This document shows positions 11,428 to 22,929 of a stretch of 64,000 bases of DNA, piece by piece. A program made the translations under genes and the position numbers. Under the pieces are notes generated by a model. That model was not told the DNA's origin, searched no databases, and was given only the letters and a program-made list of their open reading frames with translations. The DNA is taken from positions 849,471 through 913,470 of the forward strand of contig JBAJFG010000262.1 of NCBI GenBank assembly GCA_037903475.1. Reading direction: 5' to 3'. Numbering within the stretch: the first letter of the stretch is position 1; each line of letters begins with the position of its first letter. The stretch is from Ancylostoma caninum (Eukaryota; Nematoda; Chromadorea; Rhabditida; Ancylostomatidae).

Positions 11428-11869
11428 TCGAGGACGGGTTACGAGGACGATAGAGTCATGATCGGACGGAGATTGGTTGTTAGGGTAGGGAAATACTAAG
11501 GTTAGATCATCATGAATGCATCACTATCTTTGCTGTTGAATGCTCACGTAGAAAAGTAGGGCGGAGTGATGTTCCTGGAGATATATCTAGCTTTCTCGTT
11601 TCAAGAGTGAGATGAGCAGAGGGCAAAAAATGGATCGCTGATTGATAGATTTTGAAGATACATACACATTTTTAATCAGTGTCCACTCAGAGTATTCAAA
11701 GAAACGAAGCCTGGAGAAATCGAAAACCATACTGATCATTCGATCATTGCTAACTACCTGACATTATGTTGCAAACTCTGGAGGCTTGGAAAGAAGAGCT
11801 TTTCGAACTCATTTTCTCTAGTACTCGAAATTATTCGGTTATTACCTCTGAATATTATCTTTGTTACAG

Positions 11870-12455
11870 ACTTAGGGTTTCACTATGATCATAAACTTGA
11901 TTTTACTTCACATCACTCAAATATGTGTAGCACGGCACACATGCGTACATTCCAAATAGTCAAGGCTCTCCTTACTACTGATCAAAATCTACTTTTACAA
12001 GCCTACAAAATGTACGTTCGTTCTCTATTGGAGTGCGGATCTACCGTATTCAATCCATGCAAGAAAACGATACTGCAAAACTTGAAAGAGTTCAAAATAA
12101 CTCCACTAGAAAGATACTTATCAGGAAAGGAAGTTTTCCTTACTCAAACATCCCTTATGCAACAATAAGGAATCGTTATCTTGATATTCCCTCTCTTAAA
12201 TCCAGACGACGACTCTTCGATGTTTGCATGGTTTATAGGATACTATACGAATGGGATATTGACGAAGCTAAAAAATTCTTTTCATTAGTGGCATCCATAA
12301 CTAGGGGTGATGAATCTAAAATTTTTTATGGACGACCCCAAACTTCTATAAGGGCTAAGAGTTTCACAGTCCGAGCGGGAACGGCATACTTCTCTTTGAG
12401 CAAAAAGGCACCCATTATAAACTCTCTTGCAACATTCCAAAGACGCCACCACTAG
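11870..12455 (+). pseudogene. LINE reverse transcriptase C-terminal fragment (CR1-like)
   Basis: The first frame reads LGFHYDHKLDFTSHH, then AHMRTFQIVKALLTTD and LLLQAYKMYVRSLLECGSTV, the thumb/connection region of CR1-type reverse transcriptases. After a frameshift near 12.09 kb a second frame gives RKILIRKGSFPYSN, LKSRRRLFDVCMVYRIL and IRAKSFTVRAGTAYFSL, the usual LINE ORF2 C-terminus. The N-terminal endonuclease and palm are missing, as in 5'-truncated insertions. Downstream, ATGT repeats near 12.59 kb may mark the 3' tail. Confidence 0.75.
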
Positions 12456-12459
12456 GATA

Positions 12460-13860
12460 ACTATCTTCTGGCAAAGTAATGGTGCAGTCTCAGTTTTAAC
12501 TCGCTATGATAGTATTGAATGGAATGTTAATACTGATTTCTACTCACATGTAATGATATCTATTTTTCAACGTCTGTCTTAAACAACGTAATAAATGTAT
12601 GTATGTACGTATTAGCTCGTAGAGACCATGTCCTAGCAATTCTGGAGCTTGATTAAGCACATCCTGAAACTCAGTTTCTTTGGCACTTTCAGCAGGAGTT
12701 TTAGAAGCCGCTAGTTCCGGTGTGTGGACGCAGGGTCGGTAGTGCATAAGTTTAGAAGAATTGTATTTAAAGTACTATCCAAAATTCGAATACAAGTTCA
12801 ACAAAGAATTGGACACCTTGGTCGCTGCATCGGCGATTATGGTAGTTGCAACCACTTGGCAGAATCATGAGGTAGGATGGCTTTGCCTGTGGTACAAATT
12901 CATTTTTACCCAATGACATCATTCAAACGGTACATTCAAACGATACACCTAAGACCCTTCGTGTCTAGGGGCCTTAACAGAATGTCTTATTGTTTTCAAG
13001 CAGTTCTGAAGTGCAAGGTGGAGATGCTGTGGGACGCATTAAGATGAGAAATGCTCTTTTTGTACAGAGTAAATTATATAATAAAAGGAGGGCAAAAATA
13101 TAAAAGAACATAGAAACAGATGCTATTTTGTGTACAACCTAGTATATTATTTTAGTGCTGTGTTGTCAACGAACTATATTTTTCATAGGCTATATCCATA
13201 GCCCCTTATAGGTACGCGCCCCACGTTCGCAACTCATTGGGGGATGAGCCCCTATCATTCATGTGCTGAGACGGAGTGGTACCGGTTTTGAGTTGCCCGT
13301 GTGGCAACCTCTCACCAAGTAGGTCGGCATCACCCTCTTTCTCGTGCATGTAAATCTTCTGATTTGTATGACTGCTGCTATTCACTACCTTCGCCCGTGC
13401 GAATGAAGCTTTGTTAGCATTTGTATATCTGCCAAGTTCACCAAATGTTCTCTAAATCCTTTTAGTGAATTTTACTCCAACCATTGAATCCCTTTTCTCG
13501 AGGCTGTGAAGCTCGTAGAAGAAAAAATTTTTAGTCTGTCAACTCCCAAATCTCCAGAGAAATGACGATCGATCAAACTTGAAGTTCTTGTTTTAGCTGT
13601 TCACAATAAGTATACAAACCTTCTAAAAATTTCAACACAGTGAAAAACTATGGAGAAAAATGCGAAAGACATTTATATCTCTTATTCTAATAGGTACGCT
13701 AACCAGTAGAACCTGATTTGTGCTGTAACACCTCGTGTACATGTTTTATTTGTGTCTAGTGCAGCCATTACAAGTATAATACAAGAGGTACATGACTGCA
13801 TGAGGCTATAGAAGCAGTAATTCGTAATTACAGTCTGCTTAACAAACATCTGAGTGCGCA
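12460..13860. other. No gene recognised
   Basis: AT-rich DNA downstream (3') of the aspartic protease gene. No coding motif was seen; the 3' UTR and polyadenylation site of that gene must lie in its upper part. Confidence 0.4.
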
Positions 13861-13861
13861 T

Positions 13862-16800
13862 TCAATTCCTCTGAGGCCTCGCAACGGAGATGCCAATCCG
13901 CTTGTTTTTTATGTCGTAAGTCTGGCAGTATGTCCGTATGAATGGTTGACCGAGGACAAACTGTGTCTTGAACGCACCAGCCTCAACAGGGAACACTGCC
14001 AGTACACACTAAATAGTTCGAACATAATTGACGAAAATTTCGAGAACTAAGTTGCGCCCACCTGACCATTGCCAATATTCAGGTCGAGAATGTAGTGCTC
14101 CGATGGCACAGTGAATTTGAGGCCGGCGATACGGAACAGCATTGGGGGGAGGTTATGTATCGTTGAGCATTCGACGATATACAGTCGGCGATTCCCATCC
14201 CACCAGCCTTTTGTTTGCCATAGAATATTGTTCAAAAGATCATTTGGGACCCCGATCCATGAAGTGCCAGTGTCGGAGAGCGCCTTAATTGATGGAGTTC
14301 TAAGGCATCGATAATGTAAGAGTTGTTGTGAATGTTTGTTGACAAGGAAGGAAGAGGACATCCATAATTGACCTTACACTTATTTATCCACCTTTGATAT
14401 AATATTAGGTTGAGGAATTATAAATGTCCACTGCATTCGTTTTCCTTTCCTCCTCTATTTTCCCCAGAGCCACTATTTTTGGCAGAGCATGTGTATTCAT
14501 GTAAAAGAGTGCTTCATGGCGCTTCAGAAAATATTTGATTTGTTTGGTATCCTCCAGTTTTTTACTTTTGAAAAATTATTCTAAATTGGTAGCGCACCTA
14601 CTCAAGGCGGACATAGTGAGTGCGCGAGCAGCCATCGGCCAAATCCTTCTCTGCCGTGTAAACACTCGCCACTCTTCGAAAATGTTATAGTGGCGGATAA
14701 TAGAAGAGTGTGCCTTGAACATGCAGACAAAAAACCATTCCTGCTCAGCGACGCACAGCGGCCTATTCCGACACGTAAATCTGACAGTCACGAATGGAAG
14801 GTGACACTGCGTTTAAGGTAAGACATAGGTTCGTTTGAGGAAGTAGTCAAAAGTCCAATGCCGATCCCTCAGCGCAACATTAGGAAGGCTTGGACCAAGA
14901 ACTCCATCGTCATGGTATCAGCGGCTACAAAACTTATCCACGACCTGGTCAGAACGACACATCGTGAGAATGACCTAGAAGAGAACCAAAAAATAGGGAT
15001 AGGATGCCCTACCCCTCCCGCCTTCTAGTCCAGGATTGGCACCGTCAGAGTGGCACCCGTTACTGCTGATGCAGCGTTCATCGAAGGAGAAGATCATTAA
15101 AAACTACGGTGGAGCTAAAATTTGCGTGGGTCGTCTACGGCGTATCAAAGCGCTGCGATTTTGTCACAGAGGGCACTCGTTCATTTCGTGGTGGATGTAA
15201 AAGAGTCACGTAACAATTTGGGAAATTACCCTTGGATGGAGCTCTTGTAATATTGTCGTGGTAGTGTTTTTAATTTGAAGGTCAAACGGACATTTATAAT
15301 TCTTCAACCTAATATTATGGATTTTTTCTCATCCTGCCACTTTTCCTATTGTATCCCTTGAAAGCATATAGTTCCGGTCATTTTCCCTGCACAGAACAGT
15401 CTGCCTCCCCGCACTTCCAATGCGGCGCGGCACAGCTGCCGTCTATGTTTCCAAACTTTTTATTTGTACCTTTGTTTCCATTCTGAAATGCCTGGTTCAG
15501 CGCGGTAGGAAACCTGAGTGAAACATCGATACCGTCAGCGCTAAACGAGCACAGCGCCCCTCTGGTCTGCTGCGCCGTTTGGATGTTGCGGCGCGCAGGG
15601 CTTGTTGCGTTCTCATGTCGACAGCCGGCTAATTAGAGGTGCGAGCCAAATACACAGACACTCACAGCGTGCGGCCCGCGTTTCATTCGCGTGCGAGTAC
15701 ATTTCCGTCCGGGATTCCGCACGCGAATGGAACGCGGCTCGCAGAGTTTTGAAACCCGGATCGCACAGCAGTTAACGCGATCGATCGACTCAGACCAATT
15801 TTTCGGAAGGACCGCAGCGGAAAACCGGAAGAACCGACAGATGACCTGCTGTTCTTTCGGGTTCCTGGTGCATTTTCTTCGAATAGATGCTGCCGTCCTT
15901 ACGAATAGTTGCTGCGGTTCTTCTGAATAACTGCTATGGTTCTTCCGAATAACTGCTGCGGTGCTTTCGAATAGATGCTGCGGTTTTTCCGAATGGCTAC
16001 GGGGATGTGTGCGCCACTTCCGCAGAAGTGCAACCTGTCCACTCCCGTTCGACCACCACGCGGCGATACCCTTAAGCAAAAATGACAACTTCGCTGAGAG
16101 TCAGTGGCTTCACGGTCCCATACACTCATGAAGCCGATTTCCCATCTGAAGTTTGAAACCACTGTCCTTCCGCACTCGGAAGAACCGCAGCAGAAAACCG
16201 AAAAGATCGCACCAGAAAACACTCTACTGCGTTCCTTTTGAGGATTTTTATTTCTGCGTCTCTCACTCCTTAAGCACATGAGCGCGATCTCTTTCTAATG
16301 CGGTCCTTCTGCTATTTTGTTTGAGAAGTAGCTGATGTTGGATGGTAAATACAGGTATACAGTTACTTTATTGTGTTTGTTTTATACACCCAAAGACAAG
16401 ACATTCTGAGGCAACTATTTCATTGGTAAATTAACGGAAGTAGTTGCTTTCGGCTATTGGGCTTCGAAGATACAGTATAAACCATGATCATTTTGATGCT
16501 GATTATTATAGTCGCATAGAAGCAATGTAACTGCAACTAGTAACAAAACATGCAGTGAATATCACACAAACTATGATGGCGTCATATTAGTTAACAAACA
16601 AAAACACTTGGCAAACGGAAAAAGAACAAGGGTAAGAAATACAACCTGAGTAAAACATTTGTACAGAAACAGGTGTTATCACTCAGTGAAACCTCAAGCA
16701 AGTTGAAGATCGAGAATTTTGAAGATAGATGGCAATTCATTCATGCGCTTCTGAAAATAAAAACTATCTATCGGTCCCATCAAAAAATGATTTATCTCAA

Positions 16801-19800
16801 CCATTCATTCGGTTTCTTGTCGTTCGAATGATTCATCCATTCGGTTATTCTATTAGTGAGTGAGTTTGAACTTCAACCATATTAAGGTTGGAAAATGTGT
16901 AGATTTGAATAAGTCATGACTTGGCTGTGGAAACCACTGATCTTCGAACAGCACCAGATTTAAAAAGGAACCTATGGAAAGACCTTCTGTGGCAACGTCC
17001 TTTCCCATGGTCATCGCTAGTGTCTCGGAAGTTATCTAATTGTAAGGTGTACTAACGCGTTCCCAGGAAAAGGGCTTGCGAGCATAAAGAATGGGTACTA
17101 ATACAAGGTGCAGGCATATTGCATAAGAGATGTGGACGGACTAATGCAGTACGCACTTTGAATAGTTAAAGGCCCTTGTTTTTCGAATAACATTGGAGAA
17201 TACCTTGCAATGTGTCCTTCTTTTTTCCTCGTCGTTTTCATAGGAACGTGCATTGCGACTGAAATAAATGTGAGTACCAATAAAAATAACTGTGAAATTG
17301 CAGCTGTGTAGAGGTGGTGACGACAAGGTTAGTTCTAATCAAACTTACAGCGCTAGCTGCAACGGCATGAACATCATTTGTGCTTTGAATGTCAAACTAC
17401 AACCATATCTGGCCGGTGTTCACCTTAGCACAGTCTTGTACGGGAACTGCAAAACGTTTTTTTATTATTGGTAAGCGAAGAAGAACATTATACCTAAGAA
17501 ATTCGTGAAAAAAAAACGCAAAAGCGAACAAAAACAGCGACGAAAATAAAAAGGCGAATGAGAGAGCAAAACTACTTATAACGTCACAAAAACAGCAAGT
17601 TTATGTGCAACAACCAGCTAAATCAGTTAAAACATTAAAAGAAAACAAGAGCGAAGAACCCTGACAAGGTCCGATTTGAATGCCAGCGTCCTTTTCCGTT
17701 GTGCATTTGCATCCGTGTGTTTATTCTTCCATACGATGTTACACATCTTTTAAAGGGGCTTTCATACATTTGCCGCGGCGGCGCCGCCGCCGCCGCGGCA
17801 AAAGCTGCCGCCGAGCGGCATGCCGCGCTTTCACACAAACGTCACCCAGCGACAAAATACCCCCTCGACCATTCCTTGCCGCTTGCCGCTGGGCGACGTC
17901 GCCGGGCGGCGCCGCGGCAAAAAAGTAAACAAGCTCTTGTCGCGGCGACGTCGCCGGCCTATGCTTAACCATGGGCGACTGCCGCCGCGGCAAATGTATG
18001 AAAGCCACTTAAGGTACGCGGGTCCCACAGCAAAAATCTTAGGTACGCGGCTCGCACTGCGCTTAGCCACGCCCACAAGTTTAGGCGCGCGGCTCGCACG
18101 CTGGAGTTGTCTGAGTATGAAGCGCCTTCGGCCTTCGGAGGTGGTGTCAAGCATGCCAGATCTCACTAAATGATCTCGGAGCAACTTCTATTCCTTGTCG
18201 CGGCGCGGCTGATAGATGATGCGGAGCGGCAGACTAGAAGGGCGATATTTCGTTGTGCAAAACTGATTGACTGTTACTGTAAATACATGTCAATTTTCCT
18301 TACTTATGCAGTATTTCTTTATTACTGTATACTAATGGTCGCCAAAGCTACTAGCGATTGTTCGGAAAAAAGAATTTCTGGATATGGGCGCGAAAAGGAA
18401 AAGTTGCAAGTTTTGGAGATCTCTTCAATGAACTGAAATTGATGCTAAGTTACAACGAATAATCTCTGCCTGAATAGACATTTCAAAAACCCACCCACTT
18501 CAGTAGCTCCGTTCACAATCAAAAATCTCAAATACCACTATTTGAAACCTGAATCCCCCCTCCTTCTCAGAGTCCTCTTTTCCCCTGTAAGAGTAAGTAA
18601 CGGGAACCAAGCACACATTATCATTGAAAAATATTTAGAAATTTGTAACAGCATTAGCTACCTCAAAGCTGTACTCAATTAATACGGAAGATATTTGGGG
18701 TGGCTTTGTAAGACTTCTAGACAAATCCTGACAAAGTTAGTAGCTTCGCTTTACATACCTTGGCGCCTTCACTGGCATATGTGTACGAACCAATTTCAAA
18801 GCTTTCTATCTCTACAGCCCACTTGTTATCCATGGCTAACGGCGCATAGAACATGTTTCTGTCACAGTGGATATCATCATATCCACCATATGTTATGTAA
18901 CCTCCAATCTGTCCCTGTCTATCAGTTGCCTGAAAGCCAAAAAAATTAAAACTACATCTCTCAAGCAACAGCAGTAACGTTGCAGAAATAGACAGCAAAC
19001 TAACACTTCTGTTCATCCAAACTGTGAATTGTTTACTATCGAGATAGCGCGCTAACACTGAAATTGGTGCACGCATCTAAAATGACATTTATAACAATGC
19101 AGATTCATGAAATATGGGGGAAAGCTACAACGAAAAACCAACATTGTCGAATTCATTCCATCCAAGACCAAACACACCATCGATAGGAACTGTGCCGAAG
19201 AAAGGTGCCAGTGAGTTAGCCACGCCAAACGGCTGCCCATGCCAAACAGTCAGCTCTAAACACAGCTACTGAGAACTATTCTACCTTCTCTAAGTTTTAA
19301 GAGAAAGGGAGTCCCTGAAATTTATTAGAACCTCTTTTAACAAACCCCATGAAGTTTTTGGGATATCATTCACACAGTCAAGCAGCTCTAGCATCGTTGG
19401 TTGTGGCCTGATCCATCTTCCCAGCACCAGTTCATCTATACTGCCTACGGCAACATTTATTGAAATTTTGCTGTATCGGAAGGCACTGCCCACTTTTTTT
19501 AAAAGCAGCATTCGGAGACTACTTTAGCAGCACCTGATTGACGGAAATTCATGTCCGTATAAGTTGCTCGGTTGCCTTGGTAGGCATCGATGAAACTAGA
19601 TTCTATATCTACTTTGCCAGAATTCTGAAATCGACCTAGTCTCCCTTACGGTTAAACCCTGAAGAAGTCTTTCGGTTCTATGGAGGGGGAAAAGAGAAAA
19701 CATTGGAGAAATCAAGGATCTGGAAAGAACGGGTTTGAATTATCGTTACGAAATCTCTGGGTTAACAGCGGGGAACCACAAGGAGGTGTCCTCTCCCCTG

Positions 19801-22800
19801 TGCTATTCAATATATACACTTTCGAACTCCCAACCTTGATTTCTAGCCAAGTATACAATGCTGCGCATTCGCTGATGATATTAAGATTAACAAAGATATC
19901 TCTGATGTTAGTGACCGTTACCGATTTGTTACTCAAAACGTCATTGACTTAGTTGAAAATTGGTCCAAGACATGGGCGCTCCCACTATCATCCCAAAAGA
20001 CCAAACTCCAAGGAATCGGTTCCAATACCCCTGAATTCATTTACTTTCTTGTGGGATTTCGAAAGAAGAGGTGGATCATATCAAAGGTCTAAGTTTCGTA
20101 ATAAACAATAAACTTGACTTTGAACAACATTGTGACATGATCACTCGAAGGCTTACGTACTTCTCCACAAATTATTCAGATTCATTTCTACCAAAGATTC
20201 TCGAGTTCTTATTCAGGCATATAAATCATATGTAAGACCATTATTAGAGCATGGCACTGTTGTGTTTAGTCCACGAAAAAAAAAGAAACTTGTTAATAAA
20301 CTAGAAAGACCTCAACATGTTCGAAAAAGTGATTCCCGGAAGATTTCCGCATGACACAGAAGGAGTCTGGAGCCAAACTCCTTCTGTGTCATGCGGAAAT
20401 ACATCACCAGAGGAAATAACAACAAACCAGTCATTCTTAGAGCCAGAAGTAATCTGAGATTTAATTTCGTCTCCAACAGAGCAGGTTCGAAGTGTGCTAA
20501 GTTAAGTAGAAAGCAAGGGTTACCAGACAGCGTTCGTTCATTCAGGAACATGGTTAACCGGTACTTGTCTACGTGAGATAATTCGCAAAGTTCCATCACC
20601 ACTTTTCTTTATTCCAATTTTCCCAAATGTATCCCGAATATTCTAACACTGATGTTTCGTGCACATGGCTGGTTCTACCATCTGTCCACATGAGTATGCT
20701 CATGTAATAAATAAATAAATAAATAAAACTCGCAACAAGGAGAACTCCCGAAAATTGCGGCGATCGTGACAATGAAATATGGTAATAAAATGAGTAGCCT
20801 TAGAGAAACAGAAAGAGACAATAATTGTCTCAGAATTCTTGACAGAATTTTGCCATCTTCTGGGTAGTTGCTTTGTTCTGGATAGTGATGGTATAGTGAA
20901 ATCATGGCTGCAACATTATTCCATGTGGTGTGAGAAACAAGTGAGCAGTTGGTGAGTTTCTATGGAATGGACCGTTTCTCACCTTTAACGCATAAGAACC
21001 TAATTTGTATTCTTTATAGTTCATTAATAGTGCTGTTTTTTTTTTTTGAATTCAAACAACTGCTGTGGTCGAAATTCACTGGACGAGCAAATATACGGAG
21101 TAAATTTGGTGGTATCAGTCATTACCCGCATACATAATGGGAGCCAATGCTGCTTAAAATTCTTATAAATTCCCCGAAATAAACTAGGCCTCAAAACCAT
21201 AACTTACTTCCGAAGGCAACGGTATCTCTTCCAATAAAGCCGCCCGTCCATTTGGTGCCATCGTTTAGAGCGAAATTAGAATTGGTGTGCAAAAACGTCG
21301 TGGAATTGTCGTAGTGGAATTTGTATTTCTTTCGTCCACTGTCCGGATAACCATTACATATTGGGGAGTCGCAAGCGCCATCAATAATCCACATCGTGGA
21401 GGAGCTAGTGTCCATAGACAGGAAGAAGGGTTGTCCTAAAATAGGCAGAAATAACTGGAGTTGGCAGAAGAAAGAGATTACTAGGTAGAGGTACTCTTTT
21501 TCTATGCTTTTACTTAAGTGAGCAGTCATGACATAGATAGCACCTACGTATCTATGATATAGTTAGAATAATTTTCACCCAAACGACCATTACAAGAGAC
21601 TTTTTCTGAAGAAAAAATGCGGATTTCTTACAAAAAGTTGCAAGCACTCACCTGGTGTTCCAACAAAGACTTTCCCTAGATAGAATTCGTCGTTCCACGA
21701 CGTCAACGCTTGCCACGTTAAGTATTTACTGTGCGTCGTCGTGTTCTGCTGCTGTTCATCAATCATTTTTAAGTAGCTCTCGTAACGATTTTCCCTTAAA
21801 AGTTCTGGATCACCTTGTAAATTCGGTTTTTTTCTGTGTCAACAAATTCCTAAGCTGTTTTAGGACCATGATTCAGCGGCTCAGTGTGATAATAACCTGC
21901 TATGTTGACATTTTACATCGATCCTGAAAACATTGCAGTAGCAGAAGGAAAAACAGTGCTTGGCAGGTACCGACAGAAATGTCATGACCCTACTCTACGA
22001 TATCTTGTAAATATAGCTCTGGTGACATCTATGTACTCAATCGCGTCCCAATAAGAAAAACTGTTTGGCCATGAAAGTAATTTCCAAAGCTAATGGTCTT
22101 GTATGGTAGTAAATAATTCATGCCTGTCAGCGAGCAAACCTACGCAGCTTACGAATTTATACATATTTCCGATGCTGCCGGAGGGAGTTATAGTATCGCT
22201 TCTGAGTATCCTTCTCTGCTGAACACCATAAAAGGATAAGAAAAGAAGAAAGGAGAGAGACAAGAAAAAAGAGAAAACAAGTTGTAAGCAATGTGAAACT
22301 GGGACCTTACATTGCAAGACTATGCCATGTAGCTCTGAACGGAATATGATAGCGGCAGTTGCGACTTCTCCAATAAGCTCCAGGTCATATTTATTCTCCT
22401 CAAGGAATGTATTCGGATTACACCGACTCATCGGCACGTTCGTGTAGGCACAGTTCAAGGTAAGAGACATCAGCCCTTGCATTGCAGCACGTTCCTTCAA
22501 ACTTGTAGTCTGGTGCTTCGTAGGATAGACGGTACAAATCGGGCAAAGTTATGCAAACATTTAGCTTACGAATCCTTATTCCAGTCCCGTTGAAGAGTAG
22601 TCTTAGATTATTACACAAGAATTACATGGATAATAACCCTCGGCTCGAAAATAAATACGAGTCTTATTAGTTCCTCTCTTTCGATGAGAACCACTGTTAT
22701 TATAAGGTTGTGTTCTATAAATGTATCTATTAAATAGTTCTAATTGTTCTGTATTGCCCTCAACGAAAGAAAAACGAAGAGTAGCGACAAAAAACTTTAA

Positions 22801-22922
22801 AGGGTCTGGAAACATTCTCACTTCATCAGTCTAGCGATAAGCGATCCAGTGCTGTGTAGGGTCATCGTCACAGTGGATGAATACACGAACGTAACTACAG
22901 AGAACAGCAGAAGCAGCCGCAT
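13862..22922 (-). CDS. Secreted pepsin-like aspartic protease (family A1), 8 exons
   Basis: Inferred exons: 22922-22822, 21833-21652, 21435-21208, 19255-19143, 19076-19005, 18929-18759, 14283-14062 and 13981-13862 (stop TGA). All junction phases agree and give about 402 aa, normal for nematode A1 proteases. Exon 1 encodes a hydrophobic signal peptide and the start of a propeptide (HSTGSLIARLMK). Exon 3 holds the first active site (SMDTSSSTMWIIDGAC) and exon 7 the second (SDTGTSWIGVPN). Exon 4 has IDGVFGLGW, exon 6 GQIGGYITYGG, and exon 8 the LGQPFIRTYCQTYD C-terminus. Oddities: DTS replaces DTG at site 1, and the flap reads FALNDGTKW where a Tyr-Gly is usual, so catalysis may be altered. N-glycosylation motifs NTT, NST and NRS are present. 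Some acceptors (TTAAG, TTGAG) are weak. In blood-feeding worms such enzymes act in gut digestion; that role is inference. Confidence 0.85.
14405..15312. mobile_element. Mariner-like element in intron 6 of the protease gene
   Basis: The TIRs start TTAGGTTGAGGAATTATAAA at 14405 and end with the near-complement at 15312, flanked by TA at 14403-14404 and 15313-15314. The 908-bp size suggests an internally deleted mariner. No readable transposase frame was found. It lies just upstream of protease exon 7. Confidence 0.7.
15881..15990. repeat. 22-bp minisatellite, five units
   Basis: Five consecutive 22-bp units beginning GAATARNTGCTGCGGTTCTT fill 15881-15990 exactly, with 1-4 substitutions each. 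Further single inverted copies (GAACCGCAGCAGAAAACC) lie at about 15.81 and 16.18 kb, giving a larger imperfect symmetry around the array. Confidence 0.8.
16300..17700. other. Intronic AT-rich DNA, no gene recognised
   Basis: Part of the 4.5-kb intron between protease exons 6 and 7. No coding motif or clear transposon boundary was seen. Confidence 0.4.
17755..18008. mobile_element. GC-rich MITE with about 28-bp TIRs
   Basis: GGGGCTTTCATACATTTGCC at 17755 is mirrored at the right end (complement of GTGGCTTTCATACATTTGCC, ending 18008), and both arms continue into GCGGCGGC. The 254-bp element is extremely GC-rich in an AT-rich neighbourhood. TTAA occurs directly outside both ends, suggesting a piggyBac-type target, though this is not certain. 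It lies in the large protease intron. Confidence 0.65.
19680..20727 (+). mobile_element. 5'-truncated CR1-like LINE in protease intron 3
   Basis: The plus strand shows NSGEPQGGVLSPVLFNIY, the RT motif before the active site. After a frameshift comes CAFADDIKI with the FADD catalytic box at 19868-19879, then LVENWSKTWAL, LDFEQHCDMITRRL, LIQAYKSYVRPLLEHGTVVF and the C-terminal ARSNLRFNFVSNRAG. The copy ends in a (TAAA)n tail at about 20705-20727, typical of CR1/RTE insertions. It is antisense to the host gene and frameshifted several times, hence dead. A perfect hairpin interrupts it at 20343-20400. Confidence 0.8.
20343..20400. repeat. Perfect 24-bp inverted repeat inside the LINE
   Basis: 20343-20366 is the exact reverse complement of 20377-20400, with a 10-nt loop. 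It disrupts the LINE reading frame and probably arose by local inverted duplication. Confidence 0.85.
22060..22620 (-). other. Exon-like segments in protease intron 1, unassigned
   Basis: Within the 988-bp first intron, minus-strand frames look coding. One reads NCAYTNVPMSRCNPN and LELIGEVATAAIIF (about 22.46-22.32 kb) and ends at a GTAAGG donor. Another, SDTITPSGSIGNMYKF (about 22.21-22.15 kb), is bounded by a TTCAG acceptor and a GTAAGC donor. They could be exons of a nested or older gene, or alternative exons. No family was recognised, and exon 1 to exon 2 splicing of the protease is in phase without them. Confidence 0.25.
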
Positions 22923-22929
22923 TCCTGGA

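Noticed and set aside
15633..16279. 151- and 126-codon frames in protease intron 6
   Set aside because: Driven by the 22-bp minisatellite and inverted copies; the frames overlap on opposite strands with no motif.
17635..18184. Several Ala/Arg-rich frames on both strands
   Set aside because: They arise from the GCC-rich MITE; a GC-rich palindrome is open in all frames.
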